A stretch of DNA of 64,000 nucleotides from Chiridota heheva (taxonomy: Eukaryota; Echinodermata; Holothuroidea; Apodida; Chiridotidae), in contig JAIGNY010001826.1 of the NCBI GenBank assembly GCA_020152595.1, forward strand, positions 337,001-401,000. The letters run 5' to 3'. The position numbers and the translations under genes are program-made. This document shows positions 12,364 through 25,168 of the stretch, in pieces (the first letter of the stretch is position 1; each line of letters begins with the position of its first letter). The notes under the pieces were generated by a model. That model was given only the letters and a program-made list of their open reading frames with translations, was not told where the DNA came from and searched no databases.

Positions 12364-13056
12364 TAAGTTCAGTGGTCAAGCAAGTTTAGTTCAAGAGGAC
12401 TTCAAAAGAAAAAAATGGTGAAGAAAGCATTCAAAAATCTTATTACATGAAGGAGATTTTAAGTTTAAAATTTGGAATCATTTGTGTAGAAACAACTGAA
12501 ATCAGAATACTTGTGATGTCATAGCCTGGGATTCCTCAGTCTTTATGTATTCTATCATATTTGGCCTGCTATTTTGTGGCTTAAATACCGTCCAATATGT
12601 CGAAAAAGTAGCAAAACTTAATCAAGGAAGGGTATACTACCTGAAGAAAGTTTGAGGAAAAATAATTTAAGTGGTGAAAAAGTTAAATAAATGACCTGCA
12701 TTTTTGTGGCTTAAAAACCGTGGAATATGCCAAAAAAGTAGTAAAAGTGAATCAAGGAAGGGTATTTATTATATACTACCTAAAGAAAGTTCGAGGAAAA
12801 ATAATTCAATTAGTGAAAAAATTAAATAACTTATCTTTAAATACATTAACAATTGTTAAGAATGTGAGGATGAGGGTACCAACGTTCCATAGTAAACTTA
12901 CTACACCAGTCATTTCTACAAAGATAATACAGGACTTCAAACTTGAATATCTCCTTAACGGAATCAGTTTTTTGAATGCTTTTTTTCACCATTTTGTTTC
13001 TTTTAAAGTCCTTTTTTCATATAAATGCTTGACCATGGAACTTTTAGGACTATAGT
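12364..13056. mobile_element. MITE family 1, copy with internal duplication
   Basis: The left arm starts AGTTCAGTGGTCAAGC and the right arm ends GCTTGACCATGGAACTTTTA. A block with CGTCCAATATGTCGAAAAAG is repeated (12590-12690 and 12715-12830), so the centre is duplicated. The 111-codon frame here is not a gene. Confidence 0.8.
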
Positions 13057-14833
13057 GACACCTAACTCTTGTATTAAATTGCTTATGTGGAAGCTCCAAA
13101 ATTTGGTCAGGGACAGGACTCAAAATATACCATATTTTAATTGAGAATTAATTTTAAAATTTCATTTAATAAAGAGAATATGGACTTCAAATTAAGTGCT
13201 ATTTATTGAAGATTGTATTTTAATGGTTAGATGCTACAATAGGTTTCAGCCATGCTAATTTAAAAAAAATTAGCGTTGTTTTTATTCGCAAAAATCATGT
13301 AAATTGGCAACGTTGAGGAATGCAGACGAAAAGTTCTGTTGCCAATCCGATATTTTAATAGCCACCTCCAAACCTCCAAAAGGTGTTATGAAGAATGGTA
13401 TCGTTTAGTTTTTTTGTACTGTTTTAGAAACATAATAGAAAATATTTATTACACCAAAATATATTTTGAAGAGTCACAAAGAGATATTGTGAAGGAGAAT
13501 GATATTATTTGAAATGAATGAGGCTAGTCTAACCGGAAACTTCAACAGCTAAGTTAAGAAATTGTTAGCATGGGTACTTACGCCACTTTCCATCTGCTGA
13601 AGTAATTTTGCAACCTGAATCTGAATAGTTTAAGGTAAAGGTAATGGAAACTTATAGTATAGCGCCCATTACTATATGAACATTCAATGGTGCATTGCAA
13701 ACTTACAAGTTAAGTTGGCAATAATCTTTCTGGACACGAACGACAACCAATCGTAACAAGTATGAGGGAAAAAACAGTTAACAAGTTTAGTAGGCTAAGT
13801 TTAGTGTTGAAACAGTTTAGACTTGGTGAATGTATATCAATGTCTGGTGGTCTGGCAGTTAAAGCATTTCAATTTCTTAGTTTTTGAGCACTTAGGGAAG
13901 AAGGAGTATTTGCATGGTTTTAGCATAGGTAACGTGGAAATTCATATATCATGATTATTCCTTGCATTGATTATTACGTTTGGGATTAGGTTATCATTGT
14001 CAGTGGCAATGATTGTTATTGATTTCACATAGCATATGGAAGCAGGTATTCTTTCTTCTTGTTTTAAGCAGGGGCCAATTTATTATTTATAATGTCTTTA
14101 TTTATTTATCTATTCTATTTTATGATAAAATGATTAATAGCTACATCACCTTGTTATCTTTTTTTGCTTTTCGTTTTTGGGGAAACTGACTGAAGCCAGT
14201 TTCAGATTAGGGAGGACAGACTGACAGAGGCACGTAGGAAGTTAGAGACCACTTCCGAAAAGGGTTTCCTGGTTTCAGGCATGCTTTATTTTGATGACAA
14301 ATTGTGAAATTTTTAACATTATAATTGAAATTTCGTTGAAATTTTGTTCGATTTTGCAGTTCCTAAAAATTTCTCGAAATTGACTGTGCTTTCCTGGAAA
14401 GTGAAGAATTTTCCTGGAAAATGAAGAAGATTTCGCGAACATGCAGGAAATTTTTGGGAAAATAAAGATTTCCTAAAAATTTGTCGAATTGTATTGCTTT
14501 GAAAATTCATGATGGCTCCCATGCATGCATAACCCTGATGATAAGAACTGCACCTCCCTATCCAAAGGTTTTTGGTTCTATGTTGTAGATTGGGCCCTTA
14601 AAAATTTTGGTCTAAAATTAAATTTTTTGATAAAAGCCCGAAGATTTTTATTTAAAAGTGCAGATATTTGGGTCAATATTGAGGATTTTTGGGCCAAAAT
14701 GAAAGTTGTTTGGTCAAAAATGGGAGGATTTTTGGTGCAAACTGTAAAAACAAGTTACTATTTTATTCCTACAAGAAGTTAATTTTAAAGATTTTTTTTG
14801 TCTGCATAAAAGAGATTGTTGGTTTGATTCTAA

Positions 14834-15096
14834 GTCATCATTATGATGTCATCACAGCACTTCCTGTATAAATCTTTGTCTTTCTTTGAAAATGAGTTTC
14901 AGATTTTCTAAATTATTAGGAACACTTTTTTCCTTAAGAAAATATCAAGAATTGTGAAGAATGATATTTTACAATGTTATCTAATCTGTTCTTGTAACTT
15001 TTATTCGAATTATGAAAAATTGGTGATTAATTTTCAAAGAAATACATCAGATTACAACAGGAAGTGCTGTGATGACATCATAACGATGACTTAGAC
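14834..15096. mobile_element. Short inverted-repeat element
   Basis: The left arm AAGTCATCATTATGATGTCA continues with TCACAGCACTTCCTG, and the right arm CAGGAAGTGCTGTGATGACA continues with TCATAACGATGACTT. The arms are near-perfect inverted copies about 37 bp long. Confidence 0.7.
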
Positions 15097-16699
15097 TCGG
15101 TACAAAAGCCATTTCTTGGTGCTAATAGTATTAGTTAATACCTCCCCCCTTCTCTCTCCCAGCTATCGGACAAGATAATTATTTCCATAACTTGCAGTGG
15201 CATCCATATGCAAGCAGATCTGCAGTAGACGTTGCTATACAAGATTTGCCTAGTCCCATTAGTGTATACAACCAACCAAGACAGGTAGCCTAGGCCTCAT
15301 GCTGTCAAAACCTCAACTTGTTGGGAAATTCCTTTCTCTGCCACAGATGCGGAACATGTCTGGTTAATTTAGGCACTGTGTGGGACTGGTTGAGATACGG
15401 AAGACAGGGTTGTAATTGATTACACTGTGACCAAATGTTGAGCACTTTGGAAATGCAGATTATTATTTGAATGGCATTTCTGAGTGAGAGCTTGTAATGT
15501 GAAGTGAGATGTTAATATTATCGTCGAGATGGGTTTTAAAGAGTGTTTTTGGTTAAGAGCGTTTGTGAGATTAGAAATTGACAGCAGGTGTTTAGTAACT
15601 GATATGATGTGTTGTCTTACTTGTATGAGGACAAGTATGTCAGATGTGAGCTTGAAAGAAATGTGCCACACATGGGCGTAGGAAGAGTCACCTCTCAGGG
15701 GGAGGGGCAATCGAAACAAATTCCTGGTTAAAATTTTCTGGAAAATTGCACTGGTAAATAAAGTTTACATTTGCACATTGCTGCTAATCAGGAAATCTCT
15801 TTCCATTTTAGGGAAAGTTTCTGCAATTTTTGAGAAATTTCTGTGATCATTTTTGGGGAAATTTACTTCATTTTGGTTTTTTTTTTTTTTAAGTTCTAGA
15901 AAATGTTCTAAATTTCCAATAATTTTACTAAAATTTTCTGAAAAATTACCATTATTTTCAGTTTTATATTAATAATTTTTCAATTTTATCTGGGAAGAAA
16001 GCATGCATAAGTATGCACTCAGGAGAGTGTCTATGGGAAAAGAGTGTTTATGGGAAAAGAGTGTTTGTGGGAGAAGGACTTGATATCTATTTGTTTTCAA
16101 GCTTCAAGAATGATCTAGAATAACTTTAAATAAGTTTTAAAAGGGTGCCTCTAGGATCAAGACCAGTCTACTACAGGATCCAGACGGGTCAGCCCACAAC
16201 TTTCAAAAAGGCAACTCCTGCCACCGTCCGCACAATTTCAAAAGGGCACCTTCTGCCTCTTACTCTAGGGCCAGGGACAGTGACCCCCCCCCCTTCCTTT
16301 GCCACCGTGGTTCCGACATTGCTGCAGAGGTCAAAATCCCTACGGGCTCTAAGACTCTAGTTGCCCCACTGCGTATGGGAGGTTTAATATTGTTTAAATA
16401 TGTGAAAACTGTTTTTCAGGTACTGTAAGCCTAAAAAAGCTAAGTCTCAACATCAATATGATGCAAGTTTTATTAGCAAAGACATACCAACAGCAAAATA
16501 CTTTTGTATAAAATCAAGATGGATTCTTGCAACAAGACACGATTTTAACTATACTGATAATGTATCAGCCATTCTGAGCAATTAATTAATTATTACAATT
16601 AATGAATTACAATTAATCAATAATAGCATGGAGACTTAATAGCATCCCACAAATACACTTCCAAGTACTGTAGCAATCATTATAACAAATATAACTAAC

Positions 16700-17085
16700 A
16701 TGATCTGTAAACTTTGTTTTGAAGTCCTCTTTAAAATAAGATGGATTTACTTGACCCCTGAATCCTTTAAAGGATTAGTTCATTGGTCAAGCAAGAAGAA
16801 AGTTCGTGGAAAAATAGTTTCAATAGTAAAAATTTAAATAAACTTTCTTTAAAATACATGAATAATTGTTAAGAATGTGAGGATGAAGACAACAACTTTC
16901 CATACAGTAGTAGACTTACTACACAATGTCATTTTCTACACAGATAAGACAGAGCTTGAAACTGTAATATCTCCTTAGCGGAATAAGATATTTGAATTCT
17001 TTCTGTACCGTTTTGTTTCTTCTGAAGTCCTCTTTCATATAAGATGGACATGCTTGACCACTAAACTTATCCTTTAGATACCATC
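16700..17085. mobile_element. MITE family 1: right end of one copy abutting an internally deleted second copy
   Basis: A right arm ends near 16762 (TTGACCCCTGAATCCTTTAA). A new left end AAAGGATTAGTTCATTGGTC starts directly after it and runs to the right end GACCACTAAACTTATCCTTT near 17082. The second copy has lost most of its left arm. Confidence 0.75.
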
Positions 17086-17094
17086 ACAGATAAC

Positions 17095-17525
17095 GGTGAT
17101 TTTCCCGAAAATGGAGAAAATGTTCCTATAATCGAAGGAATTTATCTGGAAATGAAAGAATTTACCTCAAAAAGGGCCAAAATATCTAGAGCAAAATGTT
17201 CCGAAATTGAGAAAAAAATCTTGAAAATGAGCAAAATTTTTCGATAATTATAGAAACTTTCTGGAAATTCAAAAACAGTACCTGAAAATTAAAGAAATTT
17301 TAACGAAAGTGTTCTGAAAATTAACAAAAAATTGTCCGAAACTGAAGGAAATTACCCCAAAATTGGCCAAAAAATTCCCAAAATAAGCAACATTTTCCGA
17401 AAATAAGCAAAATTTCTTGAAGATTAAAGAAATCTTCCTGAAAATCAAAGAAAATTTCACAAATAAAATAAAATTAAAAGTCCAGACATGAAGCAAAATT
17501 TCCAAAAGAAAGCACATAACAAGTC
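17095..17525. repeat. AT-rich degenerate repeat, same texture as 200-965
   Basis: Words like GAAAATTGAAG, AAATTTCC and CCGAAAAT recur at irregular spacing. The 82-codon minus-strand frame is low complexity (Phe/Leu/Ile-rich). Confidence 0.55.
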
Positions 17526-18265
17526 AAAAATTTATCAAAGGTCCCCATTCCATTCTCCCTGCAATCACCACACCACTAAGAATTTCTTTAAAAAGGCACT
17601 GGATTTATGCACAAGTTCAAGTAATAGAGTCTGTAGCCTTGCCAAAAACAAGACATTGTGCCAGCTCATGCGTCTAACATTCAAATGCGACAGGGGACTC
17701 ATGTAAGCATTTCGGGGACTCATGTAAGGTTTTTTTTTATCAGTGAGTTTTTAACACTTTAACAGCCAGAGATTCAATCGCATTATATGGTTGAAATAAC
17801 CTATTTAAGCTATTTAGCCATTCTTGGCTTTTAATAGGTTTTTTAAACCCAATTTATAGCCCAAATGAGCTATCAACTACAACAGTTATGCCCCAATTGG
17901 ACTACACATTGAGAGAAATCCCAAACGGGATATCAAGCTCGATTAGCATATGTGCAAGACTGTATTTTAACGCTCCAGCCAATAAAAACATAGTTTTCTT
18001 TCAATTGGAGATGGTCGGTGGTATTTCCCGAGCCAATGTTATTCTGTATGCTAAATTTCTTCGGATTGTGCTAAGTGAAATCTTGAGTATTTGAAACATT
18101 TTTAATGAAATTTGGAATACAGAATTTGGTAAAATTACTCAACAATATGAATTGTTATTGCATCAATATATTGATCTATTTAAGCCAAACATAGCAACAC
18201 AGCAAAATATCTAAAAGAAGCATAGGATATAATAAACGCTGCAAAAATCCGAATGTATCCTGGCG

Positions 18266-18328
18266 AAAACCTGGCTCTTAAGTATGGCTCTTAAGTATGG
18301 CTCTTAAGTATGGCTCTTAAGTATGGCA
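18266..18328 (+). repeat. 13-bp tandem repeat, four copies
   Basis: GGCTCTTAAGTAT is repeated four times; it contains the palindrome CTTAAG. Confidence 0.95.
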
Positions 18329-19045
18329 TAAGCTAAAATGCCTTTAAGGGATGTTTAGCTAAAAAAAATAATATTTGCCCTATCTTGTGGAAAATTGTAA
18401 GGGAGGGGTGGTCAGAAATAATATGCTCCATCAAGATTTAAGTATCAAGAACAATTAAAAAACAGAATTAAAGCACTTTACTTCTTTTACAGATTGTAGG
18501 TTTCTTTTATTTGGCAAACAAATACTTTTTTTAGGCCTTATATGATGAATGGAAGTGTTGTTGTACAGCACTTATGTGATCATAAGTTTGTCAGATGTGA
18601 GCATGAGAGAACATTTGCCACATGAGCTGGCAAGTAAACGAATTGTTATTTCTGAACGTAACTTGTCAATTATCATCATGTCCAAATATGGAAAATATCT
18701 TTTAAAGATAAATTATAACCTTAATAAATAGAATGGGAAGATTAAACAAGAACTTACCTGTTCGATGTTTGATCTTGATTTTATGAAGTTGTGGTGAGTG
18801 AAAGAATAATATTCTCTCACTCACCATTACTTCATAAAATTATGATCTTTTATTGCGTAATACGTTCAAAAATAATATGAGATAACTCACATAAAAAAAA
18901 CAATACAGGACGAATATTTCTACAATAAAGTCCAATTTGTTAATACTGGGTTAAATTTCTCAATCACAGTTAAAATCAAACTAAAATTGAACGAGATAAT
19001 ACATAAAAGTATTTCTTTCAATAGATCTACTTCTAGATTATCCAC

Positions 19046-19440
19046 CACTCCTGGGTCGTCCACTCCTGGGTCACCCACTCCTGGGGCGTCCACCCCTAGG
19101 TCGTGCACCCCTAGGTCTTGCACCCCTAGGTCATGCACCCCTAGGTTGTGCACCCCTAGGTCATGCACTCTTAGGTCGTGCACCCTTAGGTCGTGCACCC
19201 CTAGGTCGTCCACCCCTAGGTTGTCCACCCCTAGGTCGTGCACCCCTAGGTCGTGCACCCCTAGTCGTCCACCCCTAGGTCGTGCACCCCTTGGTCGTCC
19301 ACCCCTTGGTCGTCCACCCCTATGTTGTCCGCCCCTAGGTCGTCCGCCCCTAGGTCGTCCGCCCCTAGGTCGTCCGCCCCTAGGGCGTCCACCCTTAGGT
19401 CGTCCACCCCTAGGTCGTCCACCCCTAGGTCGTCTACTTC
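19046..19440 (+). repeat. 15-bp minisatellite, about 26 copies
   Basis: The unit CACCCCTAGGTCGTC varies to GCACCCCTAGGTCGT and GCCCCTAGGTCGTCC. Each contains the palindrome CCTAGG. GC-rich against an AT-rich background. ORFs of five-residue repeats run on both strands and are not considered genes. Confidence 0.95.
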
Positions 19441-19937
19441 TAATAATGTTTTAAATGTTATATACAGTTTTCAACTTCTCCACATTGAAACTACACTTGT
19501 GGAGTAAGGCATGAAAAAACATTATCTATGTTGTCTAAAGGTAAAATGAAGAATGAAGTCTTTTTCTGTAATCAGTGCTAATCCTGTGAAAGTGCAGATG
19601 AAAATTGTTGTTCTTGCACAATAGGTTTATTGTAGTATTTAGAAAAAGTGTTCCCATTAGCTCATCCTGCTTGAGATAAAACAATATTGATTGGCAGGGT
19701 GTTAACATTAGCTGCTGCATGTACAGAATGTTCTTTACATTGTGTTACATCAACACCTGATAATTCCATAACTCTTTTCAGCCTTCTTATCAGTGGATGC
19801 TCTTTCATGTGGTTTTTTGTAGCTAACGAAAAGTTTGGTTTCGTTTCCTAAGCAAATCTTTGTACATTCCATATATTCAGTGAGGTACTTTAAGTATAAA
19901 TACATAACCTTCTGTCAGTTGGGTAACCTTTCAAATC

Positions 19938-20062
19938 AATTTTGAAACCTGTATTACCCAGATTACCCAGACGCAATTGTTTAAGCAGTTCTGCTTATAA
20001 AATTTGAAACCTGTATTACCAGTAATCTGGACACGATTGTTTAAGCAGTTCTGCTTACAAAA
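19938..20062 (+). repeat. ~60-bp direct duplication
   Basis: Two copies share TTTGAAACCTGTATTACC and AATTGTTTAAGCAGTTCTGC-type sequence. Each contains the inverted pair AAGCAG-TT-CTGCTT. Confidence 0.8.
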
Positions 20063-20615
20063 GTTATGGAGTTTTTTTGAAGGTGCATATCTGTAATGTC
20101 CAAGCTATGTAAAGTTTGTCTGAACATGCGCGAACGGGATCTCATATTATTTTTGAATATATTACGAAATAAAATACATATTTTTACATTCAAAGAATGA
20201 ATCCTAAGTTTGAGAAGTAGAGAGAGATAATTTTTTCGTTGATTGAGGTGTGGTTTGTCACTAATTTTATCATTAAAAGCTTAAATATAATTGGAACATT
20301 TCAATGCACAAAATACTGAAGCCTTGGTTAGGGCCTAATAAAAATGCAACATTTGTTAAAAATATTGTTTATTTGTTTTTTTGAATAAATATCAGCCTTA
20401 AAGTAACTTGACAACTGGGAATTGACCTGGTTGTCAAGGAAGAAAATCTTGGCATCCTGATTATACATAATATTGCTTGTTTGATGAGCAGACTCTGCAA
20501 AAATTCAGGACAAATTGTGACCCTTTGCACTGTTTGTAGCATTATGGGGCCAAAATGAATCATAGAAACAGGCAGCATACATAAGGACAATTGCATTAAA
20601 ACACCTGTTTGATTG

Positions 20616-22835
20616 GTTCCGATGTGATAGCATTATGAACCAATGCGGTCATGATGGCATGTATGGGTGGATGTATGTGTGTGTGTGTGAGTTTGTGTTT
20701 GTGACAGCCAGCTCGTAAATGCGATATCTCAAGAACGATTCACTGGATTAATGTCATATGTGGTACACAGATAGCCCATGGTCCATTGATGTGCTCTTAT
20801 CATTTTTGATGGTGATGTCATGCATATTAATGAGTAGGTGGGGCTTAATGTAAAAATCTTGAAATGTTCATATTTTAACAATCACACGTTTGTTTTTTTT
20901 CGTCATATTTGGTACAATTATGATGTTAGCTAGTATGTACATGTTCATTGTGTAAAAATGTTGAATTTCATTAATTTGCATAGTGGGTGGGCGTGATATG
21001 ATTTTGCTGATAAGAGCTTATAAGCATGGTATCTCAAAAATGGTACTGTAACTTGGATTTATGTCATATTTCGTACATAGATAGCTCATGGTCTATAGAT
21101 GTGCCCTATTGTTTTTGGTGGTGATGTTGTAGCGGTTTGGTACTTCCGTGCATTGCATTGTTTTCAGGTTGTGTGTAGTTATTGTTCTACACTCCTTTTG
21201 TGTCCCAAGTTCTGTTGAATTCTGCGTGTTGTGGAATGTTTTGATTGGTTCTTAGGTCTTTGCTGTTTATTCACTTTGTGGGCTACATGCACATGTGCAT
21301 TCTTCTCTCATTTCTGACTGCAGCAGAATAGGGACGTCATTGAGGATTATGTGTGTGGATGTGGATATGTGGGGATAACTTATTTAATAAACTGCACCAA
21401 CATATTATTGTATAGCGACGCTCAGAGCGCAGCCTTCTTGAGTTCTCAACCTCCATGAATTATTTAGCTGGACATGGTTAGTAACATTTATTACTGTTAC
21501 AAAAAGAGTAGAACAATAGCTATACACAACCTGAAAACAATGCATACTGGGAAGTATGAAACCGCTACAGTAGCTTCCCCTTAGATCACACGCGAAGCGA
21601 AGTGAATGATAGAAGAAAGGGATGACAAACTAGCCAAGAATACCACGTCACCTAAAGTATCACTTCGGGTTTACCAATGTGGGGACTGACCTTATAGTCC
21701 ACCTGCTTGGATGACGTGGTATGGCCCAGGAAGCTGCTGTCACCCTGGTGGTCCTGTAGATAAAAACGCATGAGGATCCCTATGAATACAAGCGTAACTA
21801 AGTAAATAGGCAGTGTGTGCATGCTAGATTTAAGTACACACTACCATACAATGAAGATGTAATGGTAATTAAATACAAGAGGGGGGGGGGGGGCATGTTG
21901 GTTTACCTAAGCTACCGGTGAAGCGAGATGTCGCAAGTAAACTAGTGGGATATGACAGCGCTAGGGGTAGGTTAATAGGATGTACCAACATGACCACATA
22001 GCAACAATCCAAGTAAGTTAGGAACATTCCAAGTAAGTCAGGAATGTGTTGCTGGTTGGTTGATTGACCGAATAAGTAAATGAGCAGACAAGACCCGTGT
22101 GGTCAGCAGGGCAGGTGATGCTCATGTGCTGGGCAGAAGATACCCAGTGAATAATTAGGTACATAATATGAATTGGCTTTGCCGTAGGCACAAATGCCAT
22201 GGCCAAAGCATCAGACCTAATGAATGCGATAAGTAACATAACCAAGCAGGTGAATTAGCTTTGGCACACAAGTATGGTACATAGAATTGATGTTTTTACA
22301 GTATATAATATAAGCAAAGGTAAATGACACAAGGTAAAAGTGCATGGTATAATAAAGACATGATAACCGTAAGTACACAGTACAGGCACTCAGAGAAAGC
22401 AAAGGTACTTAGGTGATCGAGTTGACAGATAAGATAAAAGTATTTAGAGAAAGTAAAGCAACTTAGCTTGCAAACTAGTTAGCTCCAAGACAAGACATGT
22501 TCACCCTAGCTATTCTGCTGCAGTCAGAAATGAGAGAAGAATGCACATGAATATGAATATTAATGAATAAATAATTAGTAGACGGGGCTTACTGAAAAAT
22601 TCTTGAAATAGGATAAATGAGCAACCATTTTTGCATCATACTTGCTATGATGTTAGTTATTGTGTAAATGCTCATGTTGTCAACCTTGTAATTGATCTGC
22701 ATGGTGGGTGTGGTTTATGAAAGAATATGGAACAAATATTTTGTATTGCAATGACATGGCAGTTGATACAAAACTTATAAATCAATCAGCATATGAAAAA
22801 ATGTATCTGAACCACAAAACCTTTTGGTTCTGGTT
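20616..22835 (+). mobile_element. Hairpin-ended repeat element with internal tandem blocks, copy A
   Basis: It starts GGTTCCGATGTGATAGCATT and ends AAACCTTTTGGTTCTGG, with the internal motifs GATAGCCCATGGTC and ATGCATATTAATGAGTAGG shared with copy B at 40692. It is interrupted at 21128 by a foreign block that runs to about 22550. No coding frame is seen. Confidence 0.65.
21128..22550. mobile_element. Insertion inside repeat copy A: inverted-repeat unit plus unassigned DNA
   Basis: The segment 21128-21572 is bounded by TGTAGCGG and CCGCTACA, and its first and last ~63 bp are near-perfect inverted copies. A second inverted pair links 21286-21332 to 22503-22553 (CATTTCTGACTGCAGCAGAA and its complement). 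A purine run precedes the 21572 end when read on the minus strand, so an LTR with its polypurine tract is possible, but no gag or pol frame is seen. The middle (21573-22500) holds no recognisable gene. Confidence 0.5.
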
Positions 22836-23404
22836 CATCTTACAAGAACAAATTCTCATTAAAGGTGAATGGCTTGGTGTTGGTCAAGTTTGATAATGTA
22901 GACCATATTACACATAACAACATCATACTGAGTCATTGCATCTTTGTTGTAATTGTTGAAGTCCACAGGCGAATTCCTTCATTAGTGTACAGTCCCCATC
23001 TCTGCGATGGTGACCCCGATCACCGTAGGGGGTCCCGCTGGTTGAGTCAGGATTGAACCTTGACCCTGCCTGTGGGCATGTTTGATGAAAGATCACAACG
23101 AACCCTTCACAAAAATTAATCAGAAAATTGTACTGTTTGATTTCTTATGTCATGATTGGTATCTGATATGGTTGTGAAAGTTGCGTCCATCCTGGAAAAG
23201 ATGACATTGAATCTCATGTGGATAAGTTTTGAGAATAATAACAGGAATTGATGAGTCTAGAAATGTGGGTGTGCCCTTCATGTTGAAGTAGGGATTGCCA
23301 TATATTATATATTATATTATACCGAATATTATAGTGCTAAAATTCATGAGAAAAAAAATATGTTCATAAGCACTGTACATGAAATATAATATAAATTAAT
23401 ATAA

Positions 23405-23705
23405 TTAGAAGTTATAGTCCATATGCTAGCTTAAATAGATATGTTTTTAGTAAAGATTTAAAAGTGTTCAAATCTGAATAGTCTCGGACATCACTTGGAA
23501 GGTTGTTCCAGAGCGCTGATGCTATTGTTCTAAAAGATTTGTCACCATAACTGACACTTTTTGTTCGTGGTACCAAGAGACTTGAAGATCTACATGACTC
23601 GAGTGCCATGTTGAGGAGTGTATGGTAAGGTGGCATACATTTAATTTGCTGCTGTTGGTGGGCTGCTTTTGGGGCCTCATAGAATTCTAGGGTTTTCAAC
23701 AATTA
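23405..23705 (-). pseudogene. CR1-like LINE, C-terminal ORF2 fragment
   Basis: Read on the minus strand, the frame 23702-23412 ends with VPRTKSVSYGDKSFRTIAS, then ALWNNLPSDVRDYSDLN, then FKSLLKTYLFKLA. This is the conserved tail of CR1/L2-like ORF2 proteins, of the form DRSFxxxxPxLWNxLPxxVR followed by FKxxLKTxLF. Only about 65 residues are convincing, and there is no catalytic domain. It is a 3' remnant in the opposite orientation to the laminin gene and belongs to a different subfamily from the copy at 62059. Confidence 0.75.
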
Positions 23706-24299
23706 GTAAGTTTGGGTTTCATCAATATACTATGCTAACAAATTTTAGTACAGTTTCTTAATTGTGTGATTATGACTCCCAATACTGTAATACTGATTGC
23801 TTGTCCTTTGTTCATCAAATGACTCTAAAATGATGATGAAAATCATGATTTATGGTGTTAACGCTACTTAGAAAGATAAAAAGGATAAACTTGAGTTGTT
23901 GAGAAATTTACATTAGTTGATTTAAAGTGGCAATTCCCTGGCTGATCAGGGTATCATTTGCCAATTCAAGCAATGCAACCGCACAAAATACCTTGGTAAA
24001 AACGGCAACAGCTCAACTAAGGTGCAAAGCATAATTTTTGTAACACCTGTCTTCAAGGCATTTTTATGGTGATAACTTTTGCCTCCAAATTCCAAAGCAT
24101 TTATTCCAAAGTTCTTTTTATTGTAAAACTTCTACATTGATGGCTATTTTTATCATGTTTTTAACTTTTGCCTAGACATTACCCTGGAACTCATTCAAGT
24201 TTGATTTAATAACTTTTTTTTTTTTTAAATGTTGAATGTATTGATAACAACATTAATGATGTAATCCCAACATGACAGACCCCTAGCTTTGCTGTTTGA

Positions 24300-24580
24300 C
24301 ATGAGTGGTCCGCCCGACCCTCCGTGGGTCCATCCCACCCCTTGGGGGTCCGTGCTGCCTCTTGGGGTCCATCTTTCCCCCTGGGGTATGTCTGCCCCTT
24401 CGGTGTCCGTCCCATCCCTGGGGGGGGGTTTGTCCCACCCCCTGGGATCCATCCTGCCACTGGGGTCCGTCCTGCCCCCTGGGGTCCATCCTGCCCCGTG
24501 GGGTCCGTCCCGCACCCTGGGGGTCTGTTCCGCCCACTGGGGGTCTGTCTCACCCCCTGGAGGCTTGCCCTGCCCCTCAG
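24300..24580 (+). repeat. GC-rich degenerate ~20-bp tandem repeat
   Basis: Variants of CTGGGGTCCGTCCTGCCCC repeat about 14 times. The minus-strand frames look collagen-like (Gly-Pro rich) only because of this repetition. A poly-T run lies just left of it. Confidence 0.85.
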
Positions 24581-24797
24581 AAAAATTGTAAAAAAACATT
24601 TGTTTGTATTTTTTAGATCTTGTTTTTAGCTTGAATAATCTTAATGAACCTCATCTCTTACATGAATACAGAATGATAACATAGTAAGAAATTGTCCTGT
24701 TTAGCTAATAACTCAATCAGAATAGTTTCATTCTGAGGTATGATTTTAGCTAAAATCCCAGAGCTTCTTCACCAGGGGCTTGACCCTTAAGGGCCCC

Positions 24798-24956
24798 TGG
24801 ACTCAATGCCAAAAAGACGCAGTGCTTCACATGCACTTTAATGTGCCCCTCAACAAGTATGGCACCCTGCTCCTAGACTCAACACCGCAAAGGCGCAGCG
24901 CTACACGCATGCATTAATGTGCCCCTCAACAAATATAGCACCCTGCCCCTTTTTAA
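24798..24956 (+). repeat. ~76-bp direct duplication
   Basis: Two diverged copies share GACTCAA, GCGCAG and TTAATGTGCCCCTCAACAA, ending GCACCCTGC. No frame. Confidence 0.75.
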
Positions 24957-25077
24957 ATCAAGCTAGGGGTCTGAGTCATAGTCATCATCTCCTAAACATC
25001 AGTGTGTACTATCCACACAAAGTGAAATATACTTGTACAGTGCACTGAATGTCAGTGTTCATATTTTGGGGGGAATT

Positions 25078-25168
25078 CCCCCACCCCCACCCTACCTCTA
25101 CCACACCCCACCCCACCCCACCCCATCCCCACCCCAACCCACTCTACCCCACCCCACCCATCCCTCCC
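25078..25168 (+). repeat. CCCCAC-rich simple repeat
   Basis: CCACCCCACCCCACCCC-type runs on the + strand, followed by short T and G runs. Confidence 0.9.

Larger units (their letters stand above)
13057..19045. other. Apart from listed repeats, no gene recognised
   Basis: The intervals 13057-14833, 15097-16699 and 17526-18265 contain AT-rich sequence, short poly-T runs and weak ORFs under 100 codons without family resemblance. Nothing could be assigned. Confidence 0.5.

Noticed and set aside
19046..19440. Thr/Pro/Arg-rich repeat protein in the 15-bp array
   Set aside because: All frames on both strands are open because 15 is a multiple of three; no flanking coding features.
24206..24599. Collagen-like Gly-Pro-rich protein on the minus strand
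   Set aside because: The pattern comes from a degenerate 20-bp GC-rich tandem repeat and appears in several frames; there is no strict Gly-X-Y register and no signal peptide.
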